Assembly (NCBI GenBank): GCA_016169945.1
Contig: JADLSH010000020.1
Span: 558,001 to 622,000, forward strand
Direction: 5' to 3'
From: Trachythela sp. YZ-2020
Taxonomy: Eukaryota; Cnidaria; Anthozoa; Malacalcyonacea; Clavulariidae
DNA: 64,000 nt
Shown here: piece by piece, positions 48,396-59,839 of the stretch
Numbering within the stretch: position 1 is the stretch's first letter
Layout of the letters: each line of letters begins with the position of its first letter
Made by a program: the position numbers and the translations under genes
The notes under the pieces: generated by a model
Told to the model about the DNA's origin: nothing
What the model saw: only the letters and a program-made list of their open reading frames with translations
Database searches by the model: none

Positions 48396-48909
48396 GATCG
48401 TTGAGTTGTAAATCGTCTTACAACAATAATTTGAATGGTGTTCAAAACAGACAAGACTTTGAAGTCAAACCGGAATGATCCCTTCTAATTGGACAATAAA
48501 AGGTTATAAAATTCTCTTTGCAAACTCTGCATGAGCACTTTCTCAACTTGAATGCTATTATTGCAATATACAAAGAGTTCTACGTCTCAACCAGTTAGGG
48601 AAAAGCCAAACGTAATGCATTATTCTGCCTAATACAAGACAATATTACTCACCAGTGTCATGAGCTCTGTAATATATAAAATATAGACCGATGATATAAA
48701 GGAGATATAAAATATAAGCAGGGTCCTCCTGGTCCTTAAAACCATGAAAGTCCTTAATTTTCATTTTGTAAAATTGCATTAGTTCATGAAAGTCTATAAA
48801 TTTAATGAATCTTGCATTTATACAGAATAAAGAAGTATATATTATACTCGCTCACATTCTCCTTTCCAGACATATCCTGACATCCGTAGTGAAAGGCATA
48901 AAGAGGCAT

Positions 48910-48975
48910 ACCTGCAGCCTCGTTCCCAGGCTCCAACACGGGTGCATGAGTGGCGCACCGCATGGCGGGCCAGGC
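48910..48975. mobile_element. GCCTCGTTCCCAGG-type MITE, partial copy 4
   Basis: GCAGCCTCGTTCCCAGGCTC begins a copy, with an internal GGTGCATGAGTGGCGCACC palindrome. The right end is degraded. Confidence 0.55.
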
Positions 48976-49099
48976 TTTAAGGCTTGGCATACCCGCACAA
49001 TCAGTAAATGCATTTGCTTCAGTTTCCATTTCATGATGCACACACTATTTTTAGTAGTATCAGTTTTTGCATGAAATGGTTGGCAATTTGTCCTTAAAA

Positions 49100-49650
49100 T
49101 TGAAAATTGACACCATGAATAGTACTTAAAATGCCCTTTAAATTTGTGTCCAAATTAGGGAAAGAACCCCGTATAACGAATCCAGAATTTGGAGCATCAG
49201 ATGAGGGCTTTGTTATCATAAATTAGCTAATTAACTATATAATAGTTATTGTGTTACCTTTGCCAGTTGGGGGTGTTACCTTTTTCCTCAAGAAATAGCC
49301 GAGTTTGTTTTCACTAGGATCAGGTCCCCCGGTAGGTGCTACTTTTTTTCCAAAATTCAGTCGTCGCCGCTGTTATGCAGTCCTTTTTGCCAACCCGATT
49401 TTTGCATATAAGCGGTTCGTTCCCAGGACGCTCATCCAGCAAAATCTATTAGCATAACACAAAATGATAAAAAATACCAAAGCCAGTTTCAACGTAGCAA
49501 CATAATTTTAAGAATGGATAGAAAATAGCTTTCTAAAATTGTATTAATCAATAAACTAAAAATATACAAGGTAACTGTTCTTATTTTTGGAAATAACAAT
49601 CAATTAATGTTTGCTTTTTGGCAACATTTAAAAATTTTCCTTTGCATATA
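49100..49650. other. No gene seen
   Basis: Words like TTTTTGCATATAAGCG recur at 49402, 49640 and 49811, suggesting an older dispersed repeat that hosts the next MITE. Confidence 0.35.
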
Positions 49651-49651
49651 A

Positions 49652-49776
49652 AGCCTGGTTTCCATATGGTCGTAACCGTGTGGTAAACGTGTCGTAACTG
49701 TCGTGGAGATAGATCGACTGCAAGCCTATCTCCACGACAGTTACGACACGGTTACGACCATATGGAAACCAGGCAT
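49652..49776. mobile_element. Near-perfect hairpin MITE
   Basis: Arms of about 50 bp: GCCTGGTTTCCATATGGTCG ... AACTGTCGTGGAGATA and TATCTCCACGACAGTTACGA ... CATATGGAAACCAGGC; the left arm has an extra 9 bp. A 3-bp ATA or TAA target duplication in GCATATAAGC is likely. Confidence 0.85.
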
Positions 49777-50061
49777 AAGCGACTTTAACGCAAAATGTTC
49801 AATTTTTCTTTTGCATATAAGCGACTTTTGCGTATAAGCGACAGCGACTGTAGTGACTTTGAGCACCTATATCTCAGAAAATAAAAGTCTAAACCAAAAA
49901 CTAATCTTTAACTTGTTAACTAACTTTTTATGCTCGATCCGAATCATAAAAAACGCATTTTGGGTCTGACTTGTGTGTGATAAAACACACACACAAATTT
50001 CAATGAATACTTGAGCCTGGAAATGATTTTTTTTATTTTTCTCAGCAAAAAAAACATTACA

Positions 50062-50306
50062 ACCAGGTATGCTGTGCCATAACAATGCTGAGTTACCTGA
50101 TATCACGAGCAGGTATGCTGTGCCATAACAATGCTTAGTTACCCAATATTACAACCAGGTATGCTGTGCCATAACAATGCTGAGTTACCTGATATTACAA
50201 CCAGGTATGCTGTGCCATAACAATGCTGAGTTACCCAATATTACAACCAGGTATGCTGTGCCATAATAATGCTGAGTTACCTGATATCGCAACCAGGTAT
50301 GCTAGA
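50062..50306. repeat. ~46-bp tandem repeat
   Basis: Five full units and one partial of CAGGTATGCTGTGCCATAAC plus AATGCTGAGTTACCTGATAT; alternate units end in CCAATATT or TGATATC, suggesting a dimeric higher-order unit. Confidence 0.93.
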
Positions 50307-50984
50307 GTACCTGCTTTTTTTGTGGATAAAAAACGCCAAAATATAAACCAAATCGATTTTTCAAAGGCAAACGTTCTTAAAATAAGCCAAAATGGAGAAA
50401 TTTGTTAAGCCAGTTTGTTAAGTTCTGTTTGTTAAGCCAGTATATCACTTAAAGCGTAAAAGACCGTCGATTAGCTCGGCCTCTAAACTAGTTAGGCAAT
50501 TATTGCTTAAAGAAGTTAGCTAAGAAGCTAACACAAATTATAGAAAAGGAATAACTTTTATATTTTTGAACATTGTAGAAAAGGAATAGCTTTCATATTT
50601 TTGAACACGGAGACATACTTTAGAGGACGCAAAACAAACTCGTAGGAGACAAAGTGAAATTGAAATTTTGTTCATTCGTTTTTTTTGCTTTTAACATTAG
50701 CACAAACGTAGACACACAGATCATATGTAATACTAACAAGAAACAGATTTTCACCATTCGACGAATTAGCTAGCGTACACTTCGTCCCTTGCGTTTGACG
50801 ACCAATCCGTGCGACCATACTGGAATCGTTCTAGGTGATTCTTCTTCATCGTCTCGGCCGGTTGGGGTTTGCTTGTTCCGGTGGCGTTTATCCGTTCCTT
50901 CCTGCTGCTTCTTCATTTGCCGCCAGAAGCTCTCTTTTTGCCCGCATGATTGGACATCCGTCATGCAGACATGACGCGACATTT
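50307..50984. other. No intact gene seen
   Basis: A minus frame 50770-50982 (QMKKQQEGTDKRHRNKQTPT) may be a shifted tail of the decayed gene to its right. A 25-bp repeat around AAAGGAATA is at 50545-50600. Confidence 0.35.
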
Positions 50985-51770
50985 GAGGAATTTGCGTGTG
51001 GCAGAAATGTATTTGTCCACATCTGGAAACTCGGTTATAGACGTTGTCGGGTGGAAAACCTCGGGATGACCACCTGTGATCAACATCCAGGCGTCAATAT
51101 ACGGGTCAGGTTTGGTGGCGAAGTGGCGATTTCGTCAAATTTCCTTTTATTCCTTTCATGGACGTTTCGACCTCAAGTTCGCTTTCCTCATGGTCGTCAT
51201 CGAAACTGGGCAACTCCTCTTCCGATGAGGAGGAGGATGGGAACGGCAAACGTCGGCGTCTCTCATTGGCAAGCTGTTCGTGCTGTTCTTGTTGTACAAA
51301 GGAACGATGGACTGCATAGGACTCTGCACGAGTTGATCGTGAAGGCGGTGGTCCCTCTTTCCTATATCTCTTAACGGTCGAGTCGAATAGGGATCTAAAA
51401 GGATGACAAAATATTTTAGTTCAATCTGAACGAGGGTCGTTAGCTGTGACGCCAATAAACAAGCACAATAATATGTTTATGGGACGACAATCCGGGAATG
51501 TTTAAATAGATCAGTGGCTGTCACGTTGTCAATTTTATCACGAGATCACTATTTAACAGTGATGTTAAATTTCTCTCTATGTTACAAGTATGTAATATTT
51601 TAAAAGTATTTACCGTGCGATGTTGTTATCATCTATGACGGATATTTGGGCGTCAGTGTTTTCATACCACCTTTCGTTCTGTGGCACGTGATCGACGTAC
51701 TTCGTTATCGCTTTGCTGTCCAAACCAGACAATCCATAGCGTGCTCGTAAATCCGTTTCTCAACGCCTGC
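50985..51770 (-). pseudogene. Decayed two-exon gene, unrecognised
   Basis: Minus strand exon at 51614 to about 51765 reads ETDLRARYGLSGLDSKAITK, YVDHVPQNERWYENTDAQIS, VIDDNNIA and ends CG|GTAAAT. The next exon begins at 51394 after TCCTTTTAG and reads RSLFDSTVKRYRKEGPPPSR, STRAESYAVHRSFVQQEQHE, RRRRLPFPSSSSSEEELPSF, joining in phase. After about 51165 the frame slips at least twice, then reads DPYIDAWMLITGGHPEVFHP, TTSITEFPDVDKYISATRKF. GC-richer than its surroundings. It may be a domesticated or mobile-element gene; I cannot name it. Confidence 0.45.
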
Positions 51771-51784
51771 CGTTGTTCTAGGCA

Positions 51785-52310
51785 ACGATTACGTTTCGAA
51801 AACAGCAACCATTAATGAAATTAAAGCTAATGAAGAAACTATTACAGGAAATCAGAATATAGCCAACGAATTTAATAGATTCTTTTGCGAGATTGGACCA
51901 AAACTTTGCGAAGACATACCACCAAATAACGTCGACCCTTTGCGATACGTTAATAGTGTAGTATCTCCTAGTAATAGTGAGTTTTATTTTAGAGCAATAT
52001 CTTAAAGTGGACTGATCAAGGTGATACACAGTGTAAAAACATCTAAGGCACCAGGCCTGGACAAAATAACTAACAAACTTCTAAAAGCGGCAGGATATAC
52101 TATATATGAATCATTATTATATATTTGTAACTTAGTCCTAGTTACTGGTATATTTCCTGACGACCTAAAATGGCTAAAATAACTCCATTTACAAAGAAGG
52201 CCCAAAAAATAACTGTGGAAATTATAGACCTATTTCGGTTCTACCAGTTATGGCAAAAATCTTGGAAAAACTTATTTGTGACCAACTGAGTGAATTTCGT
52301 TAGTGTCACT
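51785..52310 (+). pseudogene. Non-LTR retrotransposon fragment (pre-RT and RT start)
   Basis: Reads ETITGNQNIANEFNRFFCEI, GPKLCEDIPP, then KVIHSVKTSKAPGLDKITNK, LLKAAGY and, across frame breaks, GNYRPISVLPVMAKILEKLI. These are the spacer and RT blocks 0-1 of a CR1/L2-like element, with stops and indels. Confidence 0.8.
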
Positions 52311-52339
52311 CCACAGAAACTTCTTTATTACAAGAGAGC

Positions 52340-52728
52340 ACCAAAAGACCATCTCCTGAACAGTGGCGACTTGAAGACATTCTTCAATATCTTGACAACG
52401 AAAATAGTTATGGCGCTGAAGAAATCCTTCACTCTATTCTCACACCTAGGGACATTTTGACGTGGAATACAAAAGGAGAAATCATCTACAGAGGACAGGA
52501 TATACGTGGAACTGATATTGTAAACATTCTAAAATATTGCACGAGGCCTTTTCATCTTTTCATCCAGAGCCTTGTGGATTGAATATATTTCTCAAAGGTC
52601 TTTCGGCATTGGAAATTGATAAAGGTCTAATCACCAACGGGCGGGTTCTCGCAATATTAGCACGGATGGAATCACGGCAAGATGAAGATACTGAGGATTC
52701 GTCTGATTGTTTACAGATATGTCAATTG
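52340..52728 (+). pseudogene. Unrecognised coding fragment with one frameshift
   Basis: Frame 1 reads STKRPSPEQWRLEDILQYLD, NENSYGAEEILHSILTPRDI, LTWNTKGEIIYRGQDIRGTD, IVNILKYCTRPFHLF; one missing T then gives HPEPCGLNIFLKGLSALEID, KGLITNGRVLAILARMESRQ, DEDTEDSSDC. About 125 residues, helical and charged. It ends at TTTACAG with no donor. It follows a LINE scrap but is not RT sequence. Possibly part of a mobile element's second protein. Confidence 0.45.
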
Positions 52729-52799
52729 GGTACAGGTGTATGTACCACAGAATACCACGGTACCACAGTATACCAGTCCAATTTATTGATCTTATAAAA

Positions 52800-53704
52800 T
52801 TTGGAGGAAACATACTGTATATTTTATTTTTGTGAATATATATTAGTTTTAGTTTTAATTGACATATAAAAAACAAAAAAGGAATATTTTCATAAAAATT
52901 CTTTAAAATAATCAGGATTAACAAAAAATAACATTGTATGTTTTTGATACTTTTTTCCCACATAATGCCTGTAAAATTCGAAAGTTTAAAAATAAGTTTG
53001 CAAACCAGTATAATTTATGTTGATCACTACTTTTTCTAGGCAACACAACATTATTACTATACAGGAATCACACCGAGGAATCAATTTTACCATTGAAAAA
53101 CTGAATTTTTCAAAATTATTGATAAACCTGGTATACTTTGGTTACACCACTGGTATGCTGTAATGATTTTAGTGTTTATCTTTCACTAAATTAAATTAGC
53201 AATATCAGTACAGTATTATCACACAACATGACACACCAAATCCTGGTACAATTTGATAAACCATTGCTTATTTATCTCCGCACTGGTATTCTGTGGTACA
53301 TTAGAGTTTGTTCCACAGAATGTACAATTAAAAAAAAATACTGAAGTCTATGAAATCTAGCCCAAAAACCCCCAGGAAGAAAAAATATATCGATAAACTA
53401 TACTAAAAAATATTAAGAAGCCACATTATATATATTTGACAAAAGATATGGAACATGTAAATTTTTGCGGTATTCTGTGGTACATACACCTGTACATGCC
53501 CTATCTGTGCATGGACAGATTTTTATTCGAGTTTTACCGGATGTCACTTTACGATTTGTGACTGCAGACTTTACAAAGATGATTTCACACATTGCGTGTT
53601 GTTCACATTGTCGTTGTGATGAAATATTAGATGTCCGTAGCCACTTTTATGATCCGAATAAAATACACAAGTGAAGCATTTTCCTATCAGTTGAACGTTG
53701 TAAG
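52800..53704. other. No gene supported
   Basis: AT-rich. ACCACAGAATACC-type words recur at 52745, 53290 and 53470 in both orientations (for example TGTACCACAGAATACCACGG and CGGTATTCTGTGGTACATAC), so 52735-53490 may be an inverted-ended element of about 750 bp. The frame at 53465-53674 is unrecognised. Confidence 0.35.
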
Positions 53705-54155
53705 CCGACTACACGCGTAAAAACGCACAAATTGTAACAAGTCTGCAAACAAGTTGTTACAAATCTGTTCACAAACTGTCAACAAGTTGTCTTCGCACTG
53801 CTTGTTCCTAGTTGTTGTAACAAGTTTGGAACAAGCTGTTAACAACTTGTAACAAGCTAGATGGCATTACCAGACTTGTTATAAGGTTGTTCTAACAGGT
53901 CTGTCACAGCCATGATACAACAAGAATGTTACAAGGTTGACAACTCAAGGTTGTAACAATATTATTATAGCAAGCATGTAACGGACTTGTTGAAACAACC
54001 TTGTAACAAGTCTGATAATGCCATCAAGCTTGTTACAATTTGTTAACAAGTTGTTCCATACTTGTTGACAACTTGGGACAAGCACTGCGGTGACAACTTG
54101 TTGACGGCTTGTTGGCAGACTTGTTACAGGATGTGGGATTTTTGCGTGTGTAGGA
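53705..54155. repeat. Degenerate TTGTAACAAG-type repeats, second locus
   Basis: Dense words such as TTGTAACAAGTC, AACAAGTTGTTAC and CTTGTTGAC in both orientations, bounded by CGCGTAAAAACGCACAAATT (53714) and a GGATTTTTGCGTGTG end (54134), which look like inverted termini. Same repeat style as 7960-8310. Confidence 0.75.
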
Positions 54156-54558
54156 CAGATGGAAGGTGTACTTATCCCTGACGTAAAACTATTGAAAGGT
54201 CATTACTTAATGGGATCGGGGGTATTTTCAAGAGTCTTGCAAGATTTGCAATACCTTTATTCAAGCAAAGCGCTAAAACAGTTGGCAAAAGAGCGTTACA
54301 AGCAGCAACAGAAGTGGGTCAAGGTGAACGTACCAGCACTTGTGGTGTCGTGGTCACCACGCTTGCCTTTCAAGCTGGGAGACCCGTGTTCAATCCTCGG
54401 ATAAGGACATTAAAATCGTAGGTACCTCGGATCCCCTATCAATTGGGCAATCGCCTGTTGGGAAATCCGCTCACCAATGAGTAAGAAACTCAATAAACTC
54501 AAGGTGAAATTTGTAAGGGCACTTAGCAATTGTAACCTGTCAGCAAAATTATTGTTTG
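54156..54558. other. No gene supported
   Basis: The frame 54159-54404 begins plausibly (MEGVLIPDVKLLKGHYLMGS) but its later part runs through a tRNA-like GGTGTCGTGGTCACCACGCT...GGGAGACCCGTGTTC sequence. That suggests a minus- or plus-strand SINE fragment at about 54340-54405. Confidence 0.3.
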
Positions 54559-55290
54559 CCCAAACCTACCTGGTTCTGTGACGTCATTGCATACATAATG
54601 AGTGACGTCGTGCATACATAATGTCGCCATATCCCTGCGCCACCCTGCTCGCATATATGAGTGACGTCATGCATATATAATGATGCGCCACCCCTGCGCC
54701 ATCCTGCTCGCATATATGAGTAACGTCATGCATATATAATGATGCGCCACCCCTGCGCCATCCTGCTCGCATATATAATGAGTAACGTCATGCATATATA
54801 ATGATGCGCCACCCCTGCGCCATCCTGCTCGCATATATATTGAGTAACGTCTGCATATATAATGTCGCCATATCCCTGCGCCACCCTGCTCGCATATATG
54901 AGTAACGTCATGCATATATAATGATGCGCAACCCCTGCGCCATCCTGCTCGCATATATGAGTAACGTCATGCATATATAATGATGCGCCACCCCTGCGCC
55001 ATCCTGCTCGCATATATAATGAGTGACGTCTGCATATATAATGTCGCCATATCTCTGCGCCACCCTGCTCGCATATATGAATAACGTCATGCATATATAA
55101 TGATGAGCCATCCCTGCGCCATCCTGCTCGCATATATAATGAGTGACGTCATGCATATATAATGTCGCCATATCCCTGCGCCATCCTGCTCGCATATATG
55201 AGTAACGTCATGCATATATAATGATGCGCCACCTCTGCGCCATCCTGCTCGCATATATAATGAGTGACGTCATGCATATATAATGATGCG
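54559..55290. repeat. ~60-bp tandem array with CRE-like palindromes
   Basis: Eleven units of about 60 bp: GAGTAACGTCATGCATATAT, AATGATGCGCCACCCCTGCG, CCATCCTGCTCGCATATAT. A second unit type carries GTCGCCATATCCCTGCGCCA. Four perfect TGACGTCA octamers (about 54579, 54662, 55144, 55265) and several TAACGTCA variants. Open frames over it (CEQDGAGVAHHYICM repeats) are artefacts. Confidence 0.96.
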
Positions 55291-56700
55291 CCACCCCGAA
55301 AAAGGGGGTCGAACGGCCCCTATATTACTACTGAGCTAAGATGGAGACCCACAGATCGGAATTTTAATTTAATTATATATTATTTGAAATATATATTATG
55401 TAAACAAAATACGCGCGTGACCAGAACGGACTTGACAGCCACTTTAAATTCCTGCATGGAACTTTTATATTTTGTATTTTATTTATTGTAATGAATATAT
55501 TTTATATAGTAGGTCCTTGTAATGTACGATAACAGTCTTCAGTAGCTGAACAAGTCTCAACCTGCATATATGTAGATTAATATAATGATAATAATTCTAT
55601 ATGGCTTTAGCTTAAACGATCAGTCCATCAGTCTTAACTTTACTGAAAATATTTATTTGAAAGTTATTAAACCCGAGTTTGCCCGCTTCACTTAATATTC
55701 TACCAAAAATTCCTACATTTTGTCGTTGTGTGCAGATATCCGAGCTAGCCCGCGTAGCCAAGATTTCGATTTTGTACAGCGAGTTTTTAGCTATACCAGG
55801 ACTAAATTAAAATTCTCATCTATCCAAGTAATTAAATTTACCTTGGGAAAACTGGGAAGCCCAGGTTATCACGCTGGATTACCTTCCCCCAACACCTCCA
55901 GTTGAAATTGTTCGCCCTTTGAACAACAGAATATGTTACGTACGATATATTTATAATAGTTAGGCGGTTAGGTGTAAGAATTGTGCATTTTGTTATAAAA
56001 GCACCATATTCATAGAAAGTGTGAATTTTAACATGAAAATAAATATTTGATATGGAAGCATTTCAATAATTTATGTTGAATGCCTAAAATTTGGACTTTC
56101 TTACATTTTCCAATTAAAACTCCTATACTTGTAAAAAAATGTGAAATTTCAAGTTCATGTAAAGCAATAATGACTTACATCATTGGAAAGCTTACAAAAA
56201 ACTAGATATAGGTCATTTAGGCGGTTACCTTTATTTTTCCAGCCCATTTCGAATTATTGCTGCTCAAAAATGGGAAAAATGCCACAAAATCGCGCGAAAA
56301 GTCTGGGTACTAGCCTGAAAATGCGTTTTTAACAGCTTGTAACTCAAGAAGGATTTGAAAAATCATGGTAAACACTTCCATGTCCTATATATAACTTTTT
56401 GTACGCTTTCTAATGATGTAATCATTGTTGCTGTAAGTGAACTTAAAATTTTATGGGTTTTTTACAATATAGGAGTTGATGAGGAAAATGAACTTAACCG
56501 TCTGACTGTAATAATACCAAAGCTATAAATATTACTTTAAACTATTTTCAAATTGAACTTCATTTAATAATAATAATAATTAGTTTAATAAAACCGTTTT
56601 GCAGGGAAAACTGAATTACACGGTATTATGTAGACTTAGTAATCCTATTTCTAAAATATTTACAACAATCAAAAATATTTTACAGTTACATAATTTTTAA
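55291..56700. other. No gene supported
   Basis: A GGGGGTCGAACGGCCCC motif at 55304-55320 recurs in reverse at 62050-62070, perhaps a shared element end. The remainder is AT-rich. Confidence 0.35.
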
Positions 56701-56710
56701 AACGTTCAGT

Positions 56711-56969
56711 CTTTATTAACGGTATATGAACTCGCTCTCTCCTTAAATTATAATCATGATCCAAGTCTATCGGACGGTTATATACTATTTGAGACAGTGG
56801 TTTATAACCGGAATCCTGAGCTAATTTCAAATTGTCAAATAGTCTCTAGAGCACGTTACATAAAGCACTTCCATAGGAAAGGGAAAACAATCTTCAGTGC
56901 CCGTTTTTGTATTGATTCAGTTAAATTTTACAAACCAGCAGTGAGATTAGACCACGATGGAGCAGCATA
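56711..56969 (+). other. Open frame with acceptor-like start, unrecognised
   Basis: After TTCAG the frame reads LLTVYELALSLNYNHDPSLS, DGYILFETVVYNRNPELISN, CQIVSRARYIKHFHRKGKTI, FSARFCIDSVKF and stops at 56969, just where a LINE fragment on the other strand ends. It could be a terminal exon or chance. Confidence 0.25.
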
Positions 56970-56970
56970 A

Positions 56971-57765
56971 TTATTCAACACGAGATGGTATGATTGAACA
57001 GTAAATAGAAACCAAATCACGTTGTCCAACACCGGCTCTCTTTAATTGTCGCAGCGCATACAATCTAGAATTTGCTTTTATCATAATAAAATCCACATGA
57101 GAACTCCATGAAAGGTCACGAGACAAAGTTAAGCCAAACAATTTAAAGGAAGGAACAAACTCAAAAGGAAGACCGAACACATAAATCGGATTTATAGTGG
57201 AGGTAGAGTATTCCAAGAACGATATTAACATTTCCTTACACTTGTTGGGGTTAAGCTCCATGCCCCTTGCAGAAGAGAAATTACTGATTTTATCAACAAC
57301 GATTGGTAGGAGACTAGGCGAACAGCGAGGAATTATTTCCATGGCGGTTGTATCATCAACGAATTTGGTTTTGCCGGGCCAATTTTTAGTAGAGGGTTGA
57401 TTAAAACTACAAACAGGATCGGTCCAAGCTTAGTCCCCTGAGGCAAGCCTCCGTTCACTGTTTTCCAAGAAAAATATGATCCTAACGCATTGCTTCCTAT
57501 TTATTATAAAGGCTTTTATCCATAGAACAATGATAGGGTTAACATGAAGATTTTCAAGCTCTTGAACAATAATATTGTGGTCGACCAAATCAAAACCTTT
57601 CTTAAAATCAGCAAAGAAAAGTCTTATCGCACGGTGACCAACATCCAAACCAGCCAAAATTTGGTGGAGAAGGTAAACCAATGCATGAGTTGTTGATTTT
57701 CCTGGGAGGACAAATTGCTTCGCATCCAGTTTAGTGCCAACAGGGGGTTCCTGTTTAGCTTTAGC
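56971..57765 (-). pseudogene. Non-LTR reverse transcriptase fragment
   Basis: The minus strand gives LDAKQFVLPGKSTTHALVYL, LFFADFKKGFDLVDHNIIVQ (motif A), then across frame breaks GTKLGPILFVVLINPLLK (motif B) and FVDDTTA (motif C), then MELNPNKCKEMLISFLEYST and FKLFGLTLSRDLSWSSHVDF. Order and spacing are normal, but the frame is broken at least twice. Confidence 0.85.
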
Positions 57766-57771
57766 ATGTAG

Positions 57772-57880
57772 CTAGACTTGCTCCCGCCCGCCCGCCGTCC
57801 GCCTTAATTTCCTTCCGCCGCATTTTCGCACTTTCCAATAAATTAGAACCCCTATAAGAGACAGACTTGGAGCAAGTCTA
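57772..57880. mobile_element. 109-bp GC-rich MITE with 8-bp target duplication
   Basis: Ends CTAGACTTGCTCC and GGAGCAAGTCTA; identical gcatgtag at 57764-57771 and 57881-57888. Internal CCGCCCGCCCGCCGTCCGCC is strikingly GC-rich against the AT-rich background. It interrupts DNA just upstream of the minus-strand RT fragment. Confidence 0.88.
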
Positions 57881-57889
57881 GCATGTAGC

Positions 57890-59310
57890 CTGCAGTCAGG
57901 TACAGATCACAACCTGCTAACATTTTTACAGCTTTACTAGTTCAATTTCTTCCAGAGTAACTCCTTCAGTAGACTGACCCATGCATTCCTTTCTGTCGAG
58001 CTTTAATCTGCCATCGTCACTCTCGCTCCTGTGCGGTGTAACTGGAGTCCAGATTTCCCAGGGCTGCTTTCACTAGTTGATGATGTACCGCCTATACGCA
58101 AGAACCTCTCTCCTTCGCAGAGGCTCGCAGAGGCTAAATGGTAATATAATGAGGAAACCGCTGAAAATCGGCGCCCGCGGTTATCATACTCGATGTTCAA
58201 TTACGCTCTAGCTCTTCTGAATAATAAAAAAATAAATAAATAGCCTCTGCGGAGGAAAGAGCACAAGAACGATGAATATTTTATTCTGATAAACTTATAA
58301 GGAAGTCAACTTGACCTGTTTTTATTGGTTGAAAAACTTCGATTATAGGTCATTTCAACCTTCAAAGTTTTGTCAAAATAACAAATATGTAGATCTCCTG
58401 GACGCATCTGCAGATAACTTAACCAGTTTAAATGGGTTGTTTTAACCAAAATGCGGCAAAAATTGACTTAGATATGTTAGTTACTACGACACTGTCTGTC
58501 TTGCTGGCAGATGTGTAGCAATCTTAGAGAGCTATCTGTCAGTAGCGCGCTGCCAGGGCCTCCCCATGTATCTCTTGCAGAATATTAGATACAGTTAACT
58601 CTTTTCAGGTTGTCAGTTTGAAAGTACACATCGCACTTATTTGAACGAGAATGTACTGTTATCTGTTTCAGAACAACCTTGTTTATCAAAGCTAAGCAGT
58701 GGATGTTCACTCCTTCGAACTTTCAAATCCCATTTTCCAACGTTATGAAGCCAAAACAACCGGAATGTTTTGCTCGTGTACTTCTATCCATGGGATAAAA
58801 AAATTGGTCCGATCACTATGATTCTGTAATACAAATCTATAGTAAACTGGGACCTCTGAGTCGGGTGGCGGCAATCAACTTCCGACTTCACTTTTCAACA
58901 ATAGATGCGTTATCAAGTCTATATCCAGATCAGTGGTCGAGACATACGAAAAATTATCCTGAAAAATATACGCGAGCGGGAAAAAGGCGTGTAATTCACG
59001 CAAGGCGCGAACGCGCGAGGCGCGAAAATTAAGGCGCGATTCGCTCGAGGCGGGAATTTCAGATTATCTAATGTTGTTTGCAAGAACCAAAGTACATGAA
59101 AATAAATTATTCTTTAAAGGGAAAGTTGTAAAAGATAGGTGGTAAGGATCTATGTTATTTATACATATCTATATATTCGTCTATAACGAACTAAATTTTT
59201 AAAGCACAAGCTTGTTAGCCTTTAAGGCCTTTTAAAAGTATGGCTAAATTCTCGTCCATATCTCGGCTAAATTATCTCCGAGATTTTGGTAGAGCATATA
59301 TAGTTTCTAG
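57890..59310. other. No gene seen
   Basis: Mostly AT-rich. A patch at 58975-59060 repeats gcgcgaggcgcgaa and ttaaggcgcgattcgc, probably a low-complexity or MITE remnant. Confidence 0.35.
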
Positions 59311-59665
59311 CGCTTTTAATCCCTAATAATCCTAGCCTATACTTGATATTTCTAGGTGTATTTTCTTGTAATAATGTTCTTAAAGTCTTGAAGTATAAAT
59401 CAGACGACTTATTATCGAATTTTCTCAAATTTAGATCGTGAAATCATTAGATCGAAGTGACCAACTCAAGCAACCGCACAACTAGAGGTTAATCGCTCAT
59501 AATCCTAGCCTAAACTTGGTATTTCTATGTATATTTTCCTATGATAACATTCTGAAAGTCTTGAAGTATAAATCAGAGGACTTATTATCGAATTTTCTCA
59601 AATTTCAGACGCTGAATACTGCCTTTAAGTGACCCACTCGATCAAGGACTGCATAACAAGAGGTA
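59311..59665. repeat. ~175-bp direct duplication
   Basis: Two copies beginning AATCCTAGCCTATACTTG (59327) and AATCCTAGCCTAAACTTG (59502), both running through CTTGAAGTATAAATCAGA and TTATTATCGAATTTTCTC. Confidence 0.85.
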
Positions 59666-59839
59666 GAGTATTGTTTATACATCTGGTGATTTCTAATAAA
59701 TTTCGATACTTAAATATTTAGTGCGATAAATTGTAGAGGTTTTGAAAACATTTTGAGATGAATTTTTCAAGTGGTGATTTGATTTTAATCCGAGGTGTTC
59801 TGAATAGGCCAGTTTTAACAAAATCTAATAACAATTTTA

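Noticed and set aside
50062..50306. Tandem array considered as a CRISPR array
   Set aside because: Units repeat completely with no unique spacers, and the genome is clearly eukaryotic.
54584..55195. Several minus-strand frames of about 60-135 residues
   Set aside because: They are readings of the 60-bp tandem array; the peptide repeats follow the DNA unit.
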